Of a DNA stretch of 64,000 nt, positions 45,629 to 57,959 are shown in pieces. The stretch spans positions 1,362,428 through 1,426,427 of the forward strand of contig KV748212.1 in the NCBI GenBank assembly GCA_001692895.1, in the 5' to 3' direction. Position 1 is the first letter of the stretch. Every line of letters starts with the position of its first letter. The position numbers were made by a program, and so were the translations under genes. The DNA is from Cenococcum geophilum 1.58 (lineage: Eukaryota; Ascomycota; Dothideomycetes; Gloniales; Gloniaceae). The notes beneath the pieces are model-generated. The model did not search any database. It had not been told where the DNA came from and was given only the letters and a program-made list of their open reading frames with translations.

Positions 45629-47667
45629 TTCACGTCGAAAACGGACTCTGCACCTGTACGTGGTGACGGCTACGAACCTGAGTCTTTGAAGTTCAGACTC
45701 AGAGCCAACGCAGAGACGTCGCACAGCGTGCGATACGACGTGGTGGAGGTGGTTGCGAGTATTGTGGGCGGTAGTGAAAAGTTTTCACATGGGATGGTGA
45801 GATCTCGAAAACCACCACCGTTGGTACCCCTTACGATAACAGCTACTACACTATCCTCCTATTAAGGCACCTGTACGATCCAACATGGATGCACAGCATT
45901 CGATAGCATCCCCTGACCCCCAACAGAAAGCATCAACAACCTCTCACATCGACGTACGAGCGAACGTGAACAGAAATAAGCAAATATACGGCCCCTCCTA
46001 ACCCCCAGGGCGATCGCCCGCGGAGCATGCGGTCACTCGCCATCAACTATCGAATACTACCTAGCAGCCTGGACAACACCGTACGGTTTTCCTGTCTCCT
46101 CTTAAGGAGTGGTAACCCTTGGCGAGGGCCTAGCAACTGGGGCCTAGGCACAAAAGATACCCAGGCATACACATACACGTCCCGCTCGCCTTTTGGTATA
46201 GTAGTAGTTTATAGATGAATCCCCCTTACGCCTTCAATAGGCCCTAGGGGGGGGGAGGTATGGCGTATATGGCAATAGTCAGACAAGAGATAGCATACAG
46301 GGGATGGCCAAGATATGGGAAACAATAAGTACAGCAATTAATTGGCAAGGCCTAGCTGGGACGTAGTGAACCCCAGCTAGGATAAGCTAGAGAAGGAAGC
46401 AGTGGTTCCCAAGGAGTTCAAAACATCCAAGGAGGAGGACGTAGCTGTAGGCCTGCAGGGCCGCACTACGTGCAAATATGGCAATTCGGGGTTTTTCATC
46501 CGACTGAGGTGGCTTATAGGGTTTTTCCTTCCCCCAACTGCAGGGTTTTCTTCATGTAAATTACAAGTTTTCCCCCTGTGACGGAGTAGTCTGCGTGGGC
46601 CAGTAGGATCCGTATCAGACGTTAATCAAAGAGTTACTACTATATATATCTTCAGGCCGTCGAAATCGGACTCTGCACCTGTACGTGGTGACGGCTACGA
46701 ACCTGGTCTTCGAAGTTCAGATCTAGAGCCAACGCAGAGACGTCGCACAGCGTGCGGACAGGACCTGGCGGTGGTTGTGGGCGTCGAGGGCGGTGGTGAA
46801 AAATTTTCGGATGGTGAGATCTTGAAAACCACTACTGTTGGCCCTCTACAATACGACAACTACTACACTGTTCTATCTAGGGCACCTATACGATCTAATA
46901 TGGATGAGCAGTTTTCGATAATATCCCTAAAAACCCCGATGGAAAGTATCGACGACCTTATATTAACGAATAGACAAGCGCGAACGAACGAACGAACGAG
47001 TAAATATACGGCCCCTCCTAACCCCTAGGGCGACCGCCCGCGGAGCATACGGTCACTCGCTATCATCTACTGAGTATTTAGCAGCCTGGATTGCGACCCA
47101 CGGTTTTCCCTGTCTCCTTTCGACGGAGTGGTAACCCTTAGAAAGGGCCTAGCTGGGGCCTAGGCATAAAAGATACCCAAAATACACAATATCCCGCTCG
47201 CTTGGTATTACAGTGGTTAATAGATGAATCCCCCTTACGCCTTCGATGGCCCTAGGGGGGGGGAGGCATGGCGTATATAGCAATGGTCAATAAGAGATAG
47301 TATATAGGGGGTGGTTAAGATACGGGACATAACTATAAGCATACGGCAATTAATTAGCAAGGCCTAGCTGGGACGTAGTGAACCCTAGCTCTGGATAAGC
47401 TAGAGAAGGAAGCAGTGGTTCTTAAGGAGTTCAAAACATCCAAGGAGGAGGACGTAGCTGTAGGCCCGCAGGGCCGCGGCTACATGCAGGCATGGCAATT
47501 CGGGGTTTTTTATCCTACTAAGGTGGCTTATAGGGTTTTTCCTCCCCCAACTGCAGGGTTTTCTTCCTGTAAATTACAAGTTTTCCCCCTGTGACGGAGT
47601 AGTCTGCGTGGGCCAGATAGGATCCGTATCAGACGTTAATCAAAGAGTTACTACTACTATATATATC
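45629..47667 (+). repeat. Two ~1.02 kb tandem units at the LINE 5' end
   Basis: Units start at about 45629 and 46651 and end before 47668, each opening after ATATATATCTTCA with GACTCTGCACCTGTACGTGG. They share long blocks such as GGCCCCTCCTAACCC, CGCGGAGCAT and GGCAATTCGGGGTTTTT. Most differences are transitions, with a few indels. A third copy of the opening motif at 47668 starts the next region. They resemble promoter monomers of some LINEs. Confidence 0.8.
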
Positions 47668-49429
47668 TTCAGCCAGCGAAGCCCTACTGCACGCGTCTAC
47701 GTCGCCGCGGGTGGAAACATTATCAGGAAAACCTTCCTTACGATGGCCAAGTGCAGAGGCGATGGTAGAGAGCCGTCGCAGCGCGTGCAGCGCGCTGTCG
47801 TCGCGGTTCTGTGGTGTTGGGCTCGCGACGCGTACGAAGCATCGTATAAAGCATCGCCCCCAACACCACCAGGAGCCTTACTGCCTCCGATTGAGGCTCC
47901 CGCTCTACCATCTAGGGAGGCATTCAATCAAGGGAAACTGGGATACGAAAACCACCTGACGTACGACTACCTAGCTTGTAGCTAGGGCCGAAACTGGCCT
48001 TATTAAGCCAGCGGATGCGGACGCGTCCTAGGCGTACGACAGGACACCCTTAGGCTTGCACTAGCTCTAAGACCAAGAGGATACGGCGAGGGCGTAGGGA
48101 ACCTCTTTTTATAAGAACTTGTTAAGGTTAACGCGTTACAGATACTTCGTATAAAACTTATTAAGGCCCTAAGGCTACCGCGAAGAACTTGTTAAGGCCC
48201 TACCTAGAGAACTCGTTAAGGCCCCTCTATAAGGGCCTATCTGGTATCTAGTACACCCAGGTGACTTAGAAGAGGGTCTTAATAGGCGTAGCGCGCGACC
48301 TGGTCGACAGCGACAGCGACGCGATAGCGACGCGACAGTGACGCGACGGCGACCAGACGGCTTAACGAGGTAGAAACACGGGCAAAGCTCTAGGTAGCGG
48401 AAACACAGGCCAGCTTTAACGGCCTCATGGCGTTCGACTCAGTCGACCTATAGGTGACTCACAGGAGGGTCTTAATAGGCGTAGTGTACGTAACCTAACG
48501 CATATATATAGGGGAGGTTGTAGGGGAAATATAGGCCAGTTGGACGAAGACTTAACAGTTAGAGATATAGGCTAGCTTATAAAAATAGGGGACACAAGCT
48601 TGGTTAGTAGGAGAGGGGGAAGTAGGTCATTTGGTGCGGGACCTATCTCTATAGCCCCCTCTTATAAGACACGGTCGGCCTGTTATAAGGAGACTTCTAT
48701 AGGTAACGTAAAACAGGAGCTAGTAGTATATAGGGTGTTGCGCCCCTATATTACTACTAGCCCCTATAAGGCGTAGTATATAGTTAGCTATTGCCGGCTC
48801 TAGGGACCTTACCCCTTAACTAGGCCCTAACCCCTAGTATACCTAGTAGATAGGCAGGATTACATCCTAGCCAGAGAGACTATTATATGGCTTAAGAGAA
48901 TAGATACGCGTATTAGTACATTAATAAACGGAACCGTTCGCTAGGACAGTATACTAGTAAGACGTGCTTATAAAGCAAATAGGAGTTACTTAGGCGGAGA
49001 GGTTTTAGCTAGGCCTTAACCATAGAAGGTGTACCTATTTACATTATAGGATGCAGCTACGACGCCCTCGTAGAATTACGCCAATAGGCGTATGAGATGG
49101 GAGTTGCGACCCCTATAAATAGTAGCTTATGCCCATGCCGGCAGAAATAATAAAGAGAGGCGTAAAACTAGAGGCTATAGAAGGCTCCTAAGCCGTGCAA
49201 AAGCGTACTAACTTTAGGAGGAAACTCTTATACAGACTAGGGGGCGGACTGGTACTCAGGCTAATCCCGTTATAAGATATCCGAAAGAACTAGTAAGATT
49301 TCCTATATTATTGGTGGTGGTAAGCTAACTACTTATAGACTAGGACTAAAGCACTAGAAAACTGGGGTAGAGGCCTAAATAAGTAGGTATATTAAACTCT
49401 ACTATATTACTAGCTAATATATAACTACC

Positions 49430-49990
49430 TGCTTTAAATTTAGCTAAATCTAATTACAAAAAGCTAGAGAGAATAGCGTTAGAGCTAATGTCTAAAGCTA
49501 AGGAAGCTGCTATTAGTTTTAACGTTAGTAAAACAGAGCTTATATACTTTTATAGTAAACGCATTACTATAGAAGAAGGGTTAAAGCTAGGAGATATAGA
49601 AATATCCCCTAAACCCCTAGTTAAGTAGTTAAGGGTATTCCTAGACTTTAAGCTTACTTTTAAATAATATATAGAAATATAAATCTCTAAAGTAAAGGCA
49701 GCCTTCTATTTAATTAGAAGACTAGGCAATATATAAAGAGGTCTATCTCTATAAGCCCTACGACAGCTCTATATAGCTTACGTTACTACTATAGCAGACT
49801 ATAGAGTATAATACTAGTGGAAAAGCAAATCTAAAGACTACCTACTAGATAGGTATTAATCTCTACAAAATAAGGCCCTAAAACTAGTTCTAGGAGCGTT
49901 TAGAGAATCTCCTAGTCAAGCTATAGAGATTAAAGCCTCTATCCCTCCCCTTAGAATTAGATTTAAAAAGCTTTGCAATAGCTACGTATT
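49430..49990 (+). pseudogene. LINE-1 reverse transcriptase C-terminal remnant
   Basis: Reads RIALELMSKAKEAAISFNVS, then KTELIYFYSKR, AAFYLIRRLGN, LRQLYIAYVTTIADYRV and LQNKALKLVLGAFRESPSQA with stops mostly at CAG-derived TAG. This is the thumb region of Tad/I-type LINE reverse transcriptases (KTELIHF, ADYGV, GAFRTSP). Confidence 0.8.
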
Positions 49991-50289
49991 AAGAATCCTA
50001 AAATTTAAGGAAAACCACGCAATTAAGAAGGTTTATATAGAAGAGATTGACAAAGATAGGGATGAATTAGCAGCTAGTTTTAGCTCTAGTTCTAGCCCTA
50101 AAAACTCTACTATAAAGTACCTCTTACAGCTAAAGACATAGCTACTATCTTTAGCCTCTAGAGTTTAGCAGCTAATTTAAGACTGGAAAATAGAGAGAAT
50201 CTCTCTAGATTGGCAAAAACCGTAGTCTCCTCCTATTTCTGCATCCTTTTCTATCTTAAGAGGTAGTAAGGAAAAAGCCGTATAAGAAC

Positions 50290-50790
50290 ATCTAAGACTA
50301 GTAGAAAATCTATAAGAATCCTTAGAGTGGGACCTAGTAGATATATACTATACAGATGGCTCTAAAGACAATAAATTAAATATAGTAGCTGTATATAAAA
50401 TAGGGGAGAGAAATAGGATTAAATACGCAACAAACTAGAATCTAGGACCCTATATAGAAATTATAAACGTAGAGATCTATACAGTCTATAGGGCCCTAGA
50501 ATACCTAAAATAATAAAGACTAAAAGAGAAACAAGTCTATATCTTTATAGATAGCTAAGCGGCTATTAAGAGATTATAGCTTAATTCTCTAATAGAAGGG
50601 CAAGAACTAGTCTTTAAAATTACGTAAAGCTGTTCCTATTTAGCTAGTAAGGGGATCTTTATTAACTTTTACTGGGTTCCTAGCCACTTAGAAATCTATA
50701 GGAATAAAATGGCGGATAAGCTAGCTAAAAAGGGCCTCTTTAGAAGAAAACTATATTCTTTTTATACCTCCCTAGCCTATATAGGGAGAG
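50290..50790 (+). pseudogene. LINE-1 RNase H remnant
   Basis: YYTDGSKDN (first catalytic Asp), IEIINVEIYTVYRALEY (Glu), YIFIDS*AAIK (Asp) and NFYWVPSHLEIYRNKMADKL (His and final Asp) are all readable. It lies just after the RT remnant, as in Tad-like LINEs. A zinc-binding tail (TPRHLLLDCNLYR) follows at about 51050-51085. Confidence 0.82.
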
Positions 50791-51579
50791 TAGTAAGAGA
50801 AAAGATACTAGAATAGTGGAAAAATAACTGGCAGCAGAATAAGAATAAAGGAAAACACTATACTAGGATCTGTAAAGGAAGCCATTCCTTTTCTCTTAAA
50901 GCCCCTAAGGATAAATATCCTAAAAGGTTATAATTAGCTTTCTTCTAGCTAAAGCTAGGAAAAGGCTATTTTAAATCCTTCTCTAAGGTAATAGGGAGGG
51001 AGGACGAAGATGGTAGATGCTTTAGGGAATATAGAGCACTATAAACCCCTAGGCATCTACTACTAGACTGCAATCTATATAGAGTAGAAAGAAGAGAAAT
51101 GCAAAAGAAACTAGGCTCTTCTCTCTCTCTCTAAAGAAGCTATTTTGTATATAAAAAGGAAGAGAGGCGCTTTTTCTATTTCTAAGTAGGACAGAAATAG
51201 CCACTAGAAAGTAGCTAATAACAGCAGGATCTATAGGAGGTAACTCCTACTAGGCTTTTAGAAAAGAGATATTAGTAAGCAAAAGGACAGAAATAAATTA
51301 CAAAAGGATAGGGAAAGGCGTTAGGATTTCTTATTCCTTATAGTTTTCTACCATTTTCTTATTCCCTAGTAGTTGATTATAACTTAGTATTTTACTAAGG
51401 AACCGTAAACCTCTAGTTTAGGGGCTTATAAACTACTAGGACATAGTTACTAGTACATATTAAGCTGCCCTAAGGGATTTATATATATAGGACTATAGCG
51501 CCATAGCCTAGAGGCTGTATACGTAGTATTATACGTAGTATAATACAATGGATATAAATATATATATATATATCTTCTA

Positions 51580-52663
51580 CTAATCTTATTCCTTTTACTA
51601 TATAATAACTCTACTTACTTTTATAGTCTTTAATATAATAACCCTATTTTCCGTAATTTATATAAGCTCCTTCTTTAAACTATTTTTCGTACTATAAAGT
51701 CCGCCTAAATATCTTCTACTGCTAAGATCCCTAGTTTAGCCTCTACTCCTTAAACCTTTAATTACTTAATCCTTATCCTCTAGGTTTCCATAGTTACTTA
51801 TTTTATTTCTTATTTTCTTTAGTACTACTTAGGTCTATTAGCTTTGCACTATACTACAGTTTTTAACTCTAACTTTATTACTACGTACCTTACGCCTTAT
51901 ATAACTATAGAACTCTATCCTAGCCCTTCTTAATTTACTCTCTTTAGTAAATCCTATTATTAATCTTAATTACTTAATTAATTAAATCCCTAAGAGTATC
52001 CACATCTTTTATTAGGATAATTATATTTTAAACCTTTGCTTTAAGTCCTTATTTATACTATGCTATAAGCGCTTTATTGTTCTATTTAACTTATATTACT
52101 AATATTTAAAACTACGTTATATACTTAATTACTAAAGTTCTTTATACTAGGTTTTAAAGCTTTCTTTTTACTATAGTAATTACCTTTAGGTTTTTAAATA
52201 TTTGCGTTAATTATTCTATAAACCTACTCTAACTTAAAAATATATACTATACCTTCCAGTTAGTAGTTATTATACTATACTCCTATACCTCCGTAAGGTA
52301 AAGCTTAAACTACTTAAGTACTTTTCCTATTAAGAATAGTCCTGCGTAAGCAACTTAATCTATAGGCGTTTCTAGTTTAACTCCCTCTTATATAACCTTA
52401 AAGTGCATTTATATAAGGAATCCCTTAAGCTTTAACTTCTCTCCTAAAAATCGTTTAATTAAGGGTAACTTAACCTTAGCTGCTCTAATCCTAGCGATCC
52501 TTTCTTTAAGTATCCTATTATTGTCCATTAATTAATTAACTATTTTCTATAGCTGTCTAATGGTAACTAGCTAAGAGTTAGTGTCTACTATACTAGTATT
52601 ATTACCTAATCCTAATATAGTCGCTGCCGTTAACACTATTATAGCTACTACTTTTAGTAGCAT
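51580..52663 (-). pseudogene. Gypsy-A gag remnant
   Basis: The start ATG is at 52663 on the minus strand. Capsid-like words: AAKVKLPLIKRFLGEKLKLK, VAYAGLFLIGKVLK*F and TTNWKVQYIF. Near 51590-51640 a knuckle reads NYGK*GYYIKDYK, that is CxxCGKxGHxxxDCK with Cys and His turned to Tyr by TGT/CAC-to-TAT/TAC changes. It ends at the LINE insertion. Confidence 0.75.
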
Positions 52664-52896
52664 GTTATTTAACTTTCTTTACTATAACCTTAGTAGTAAA
52701 TATATAATAAAGCCTTATAGGAAATACTATAATGGACTTATTAATAGGCTGAGTATATAGGTATAGAATAGTTAATAATATAAATATAACTAATGGAGTA
52801 GTTACCTAATAGATTAACTCTAATTATATTCTAAGATTTACTATAAAGAAGAGAACTATCTAGGTAAGGACTATAGTCCTTTAAATACACAATTAT

Positions 52897-53084
52897 TGTC
52901 ACGGCACTGACCTAACGCATACTGTTTTATACTGTCTCGTACTATTTCCTACTATTAGCTGGCCCACCACTAGTGACTTGGCGGCTAGCCCTACTATTTA
53001 TATATAATACCCCCTTTTCCACCATCTTTCCCTCTTTATACTATAACGTAGTTATTTAGTCTACTTTATTGCAGCACTGTGACA
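52897..53084 (+). repeat. 5' LTR of Gypsy-B
   Basis: 188 bp, TGTCACGGCACTGACC to GCAGCACTGTGACA; contains a TATATATAATACCCCC segment, a possible TATA region. Confidence 0.92.
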
Positions 53085-53239
53085 GTTTGTAGTATCTTTA
53101 ATTTGCGCCCTATTGCAATCACTAATTCCTTATACCCTAGCCAATTAACCTCCACCCTAGAGTAATCGCGACCTATACGCGCCTCTACTAAAACTAATAC
53201 GTCCCTAGTATAGTTCTAAAACGATCCTTAGTTTTTACC

Positions 53240-54520
53240 TAGCGCCTAAATAGGCGACACCAATAACGCCAAAATGGCTAAAACTTAGAACCCTATAATG
53301 TTTTCGCAGACCTCTTTACAGAGACATACCCTAATATCGCGTAGATAATCCGCCGCTCCCTACTATACCCTAAGACCTTTAAGCCTAGCAAAGCTTACCT
53401 TACCCTTATTAACTATACTAACGAGTTCCTTAATAATATTAAAGTAGGACTATAGTGTATATATAATATAAACATTGCTAATAAGAAAGCTAATAAAAAC
53501 CTTAGTACTCTTATCGCTTCCTAGATAGGAACTATTAACTCCTAGGTAGAGACTATTACCGTTTTAAAACAATTAACCCCTATAATAATGGTAGTAACCT
53601 AACAGAAAAAATAGAGATCTAAAGACCCGCCAATATTTAGCGGAAAAGGCACCCTGCTAGAATAATAAGCTAATTTTAAGACCTGGTATATTAAGATTAA
53701 GGAAGTCTTTAACCGGGACTAGGACTACTTTAATACAGTTTAGTCCTAGATCCTTTATATCTCGGATATACTAGAGGATAAGGCCTATAAGTTTATTAAG
53801 TAGGGCCTAGAGCTTATATACGAGAACCTAAATAACACATCTGCGTGGAAATGGCCTACTAAGGAAGATATACTTAAAGACCTTACTGCCTACTATAAGG
53901 TCCTTAATATAACTTAGGTTGTAAAGAATAAGCTTAACCATTTTCCCTAGGGCGAGCGTAATTACTAGTCTTAGAAGGAAGAGCTTAATAAGCTAATAGT
54001 CCGCGCTAAAAAGACAGATAAATAGAAGGTAGACCTACTCTAAAAGTTTATCTCTCCAAAGATAGAAGAGCTGGTACTTAGACTTACCTATAAAATTAAT
54101 AATAGCGACTATATAGGTTAGAGTAAGCAGATGGATATATTTACTAAGAACCTCGCGAACTATATACACCGAGCTAACCTTAAGAAGAACGCTAACTACC
54201 GCCTACCTACTTAAGCCTCTGCCCCTATATTAACCTTAACCCTAGTAATAACTAAAGAACCTATAGACCTTAATAAAATCTTAGATATAGAGTATAAGCG
54301 CCGTATTAATAATAGACTATGCCTTGCCTATAGCCTGCCTGGCTACTAAAAAAACGCCTATAACTCCGCTAAGACAGCAAACCTAATCCTAATACTACCC
54401 TATTAAATAACGCAAACTAATAACCGCGGATATAGCAACCGTAGAGTCTATTATAGACGCGGCAACCACGGAGCCTATTATGGCCGCGGCGGACGACCCC
54501 CCCCTTTAACCCTACGGCTT
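53240..54520 (+). pseudogene. Gypsy-B gag remnant
   Basis: Capsid words KDPPIFSGKGTLLE, ANFKTWYIKIKEVF and ISDILEDKAYKFIK. Near 54319-54370 the zinc knuckle reads CLAYSLPGY*KNAYNSAK, i.e. C-x2-C-x4-H-x4-C with second Cys, His and third Cys changed to Tyr and a Trp codon lost. An RG-rich stretch (RRGNHGAYYGRGGRPP) follows. Confidence 0.8.
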
Positions 54521-54899
54521 AGTTACTCTAAACTATGCCCTATATAGGAGCCTAACCCGTTAATAACACCTAGTATTAGCGACTCCGCGCTAGCAAATAC
54601 GAACACAGCTACGTTATTAGCGAGGTATTATCTTCCTATACCCTAACTAAAACTAAGATTAATACTGCTAGCTAGATAAACACTAGACCGCCCTACTAAA
54701 ACAGCCTTATACCCCAGTCGTTAAAAGGTAAACCCTTAAACTAAGTTACGTCTAAGGGTTAAAACCATATAAGGAGGAAGACGAGAAGATTAGGTCCCTA
54801 TTACTAGATTAATTAGTCCTTTTTATTAGTAAGCTGCCACTTAATTTTAAATTAGTAAATAGTGATAAGAAATTAATCCTTATTTAAACCCAACTCTTC

Positions 54900-55220
54900 T
54901 TATTACGTAACATATACCCCTAAGTTTATATTAATATAGTAAGCCTAGTGGACTCCGGTAGTACTATAATAGTATTTATTAACGCAGAGTCTATTATAAG
55001 AAAGTATAATGTTATAACTAAGAAGCTGCTAGTACCTAGGCCACTACGCCTTATAAATAGTATCCCAACTTCGCTTGTTATAGACTACTTTACCACCTAA
55101 ATATTAATCGGCCTCTATACTAAAGCTATACTCTTTTTCGTTACTAAACTCTCGCCTACTACCTTAATTATCCTAGGTATGCCTTGGCTTTAGAAGCATA
55201 AGCCCTGTTCTAGCTTTAGG
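54900..55220 (+). pseudogene. Gypsy-B protease remnant
   Basis: VSLVDSGSTIIVFI-type reading at about 54938-54980 gives the DSG active site of a retropepsin, and LPTTLIILGMPWL at about 55150-55190 gives the ILGMPWL motif typical of Gypsy proteases. Confidence 0.75.
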
Positions 55221-56299
55221 AAACTTAAAATCTGCTTTAACTTAGACTACTACTTTAGGCACTACCTCCCGTGGGGGATAACTAACGGTAGTAGGGACGC
55301 CCTACGTGGATACTTAGCACTACTAAGCCTAGTGCCTAGGACTATATATAAAGCCCTAATAGTAGAAGACTTTCCTAATAAAGGGGAGCCTGTATAGCTA
55401 CAAAGAAACGAGATAGTAGAAGACTAAACTACCCTAGCACTTAAGACTAAAATAATAGGCTAGCTAGCCCTACCGAGACCTAGAAAGAAGGTCCGCTTTA
55501 CGCCGCTACTACTAAGAATTTAACCCTAACCTAGGCACTATTTAAACCCTAGCCGCCTAGCCTAACACCCGGAACTAAGCTATATGCTATATACGCATAC
55601 TATAGCTCGCGTTATAGTAAGGACTGGCTATAAAACTACTAAGACCCGGATAATAGAAACCGCGCCATAGTAACGCCTAACCTTATACCCGTCTCCCGCG
55701 TGTACCGTATAAGGCCGCCGCCTTATATCCGCCCCCCTAGGCTAACTAAGCCGTATTAGCCTAGCCGTAGCACCAGAGAACTAGATATGCCCTAACCTGG
55801 ATAATATTAAATGCACTTATGCTATTAATTTTACCTAGTTCTATAAATAAAAAAATATAAAGGTAATAAGGATCTATATAACAGAGCTAGTAAAACTAGT
55901 TAAATAAGATAAGCACTAATAGCTGCTTAAAGAGCTGCCTATAGGCCTAATAGAAGTACTAAACCTATTAAAAAGGTCTTTTTACTGGCTAGTAGAAGGC
56001 GACTATATAATAAAGAAAGCCCGTAAAGTGCTTTCCCCCTATTTCTATAACTTCTTTAAAATAAATTTAAAAACTAAACCCGAGCTTCTATGTTGGAAGA
56101 TAGTTAATACTAATGTTAAAAAATTCCTAAAAAGCAAACTAGGATTGACCCGCGAAGACATTCTATAACGCCTACTAAAGGAGTTTCGTAAATATATTAA
56201 GCACCTCCTTCTTAAGAACGTAGATAAGCTGCCCCCTTATTAACTATAGGACTATAAAATTAAGATTATTCCCGGAAACTAGGCCCCATACTATAAAAA

Positions 56300-57570
56300 T
56301 AGACTACTTTTATCTACTAAACTTAGGTATGTAAAGAAGTGGATTAATAAGATGCTAGATAAGGGTTTTATCCGCGAATTAACCTTACTAGCTACCGTAT
56401 TACTCCTCCTCGCTACTAAGCCTAGCGGCGGTATATAAATCTACTATAACTACTAAGGCCTAAACACAGTTACTATTAAGAATTAGTACCTACTGCTACT
56501 AATCCGCGAGATACTTAACGCACTTTATAGTGCTAAGTACTTTACTAAACTTAATATAATTACTGCGTTTAACTGGATTTGGATTGTGAAGGGCTATAAG
56601 TGGCTTATAGCATTTATTACCCGGTTTAAACTCTATAAAATGCTAGTTATACTATTTAGCCTCTATAATGCACCCGCTACGTTTTAAAACTATATTAACT
56701 ATATTTTATATAACGCCCTTAACGACTACTGCACTGCCTACCTTAATAACGTCCTTATCTTTTCTAAAACACGTGCTATACTAAGTATGTAAATAAAGTC
56801 ATCTAAATACTTAGTAATACTGGACTTTAGATTAATATTAATAAGTTTAAGTTCTACTCTACTAAAACAAAATACCTTGGCTTAATTATCTTGACTAATA
56901 GCATAACTATAGACCCTAAGAAGGTACAGGCCTTATAGAAATAAAAGGACCCAATATTAATTAAAGAACTATAACAATTTCTTAGCTTCGCGAACTTCTA
57001 TTAACGGTTTATCTAAGGCTACTCTGCTATCGCTATACCTATAATAAAACTCCTAAAGAAGGATATTAGATGGCTATAGGGACTAAAATAAGCTAAATTG
57101 TTTAAGGCCCTTAAGGGAGCCTTTACTTTAGCACTAGTACTAGCATACTATAACTGTATAAAGAAAATAGTAGTAGAGATAGACGTATTAAATTGGGCTT
57201 TTGGCGGAGTCCTTTCCTAGTATAATAATAACAGAAAATTAAGACTGATCGCATTCTTTTCCGCAAAGCACTCTACGTTGGAGTGTAACTATAAGATCTA
57301 TAATAAAGAACTCTTAGCTATTATTAAGGCTTTAGAAAAATAGCGTCCTAAGCTATAAGGGACTAAGGAGCCGTTTAAAATTATTATCAACTATAAGAAC
57401 TTATAGACGTTTATAACTACTAAGCAGCTAAATTAGCGCTAAGTTTAGTGGGTAGAGTTCCTTTTATAGTTTAACTTTATAATTATATATAGACCTAGCA
57501 GCGAAGCTATGCTCCCTAACGCCCTAAGCCGGCTGCTAGGAATAAGGCCTAAGGATACTAATAATAAACG
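56300..57570 (+). pseudogene. Gypsy-B reverse transcriptase and RNase H remnant
   Basis: Reverse transcriptase: WINKMLDKGFIRELT, LLATKPSGGI, AKYFTKLNIITAFN and LFSLYNAPATF*NYIN, then AYLNNVLIFSK at about 56733-56765 in place of YLDDVLIFS. RNase H: VVEIDVLNWAFGGVLS, then [20 protein letters not shown] and [10 protein letters not shown]. The motifs are in the right order and only one frame is needed; most Trp, Gln and Arg codons are stops. Confidence 0.85.
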
Positions 57571-57959
57571 CCTCCGCTACTAAGCCTAAGTTATTATACC
57601 GCCTTAGAAAGTTAACCCTATAATCTTAAAAGAATTACTATATAAGTCCCGTAATTTTAATAATGTAAAGTTTATAGCCGCTCTAGACCCTAAAATAGCT
57701 AAAAAGTTACTAGATAAGTTAATTTAGCTAGGATATTAGGAGAATAAACTTGTAAGAGATATAGTGGCGGCCCTATGTGATTAGAAAGCTTACCGTTAGC
57801 TAAAGAAGATTAGGAAATTACTTTATTATAATAAGTTAGAATATAGTATTATTAACGGATAGATCTACTTCCGCTAATATCTCTTTGTCCCTAACGCCCT
57901 AAACCTCCGCCTAAAAGTTACCTATCGCTCTTATAGTAGCGGCCCCGCTAATTACCCTA

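Larger units (their letters stand above)
45629..51570 (+). mobile_element. LINE-1: Tad-like LINE with tandem 5' units, inserted in Gypsy-A
   Basis: Left boundary TATATATATATCTTC next to 45629, right boundary the same word at about 51560-51575, interpreted as the target duplication. It interrupts Gypsy-A between gag and pol. Order: two ~1.02 kb direct repeats, a start-like segment near 47668-47985 (80-codon frame from ATG 47743, not recognised), about 1.4 kb of poorly readable DNA, then a reverse transcriptase C-terminal part and an RNase H with a final Cys/His motif. The endonuclease and the main RT palm are missing, so it is internally deleted. The 5' 2.7 kb is GC-balanced, whereas the 3' half is AT-rich and full of stops. 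Confidence 0.75.

Noticed and set aside
46027..47028. Short frames within the LINE 5' units
   Set aside because: Not conserved between the two tandem units, so unlikely to be coding.
45629..47667. Ribosomal DNA spacer
   Set aside because: GC-balanced tandem units suggested rDNA, but no rRNA sequence is present and the units lead into LINE sequence.
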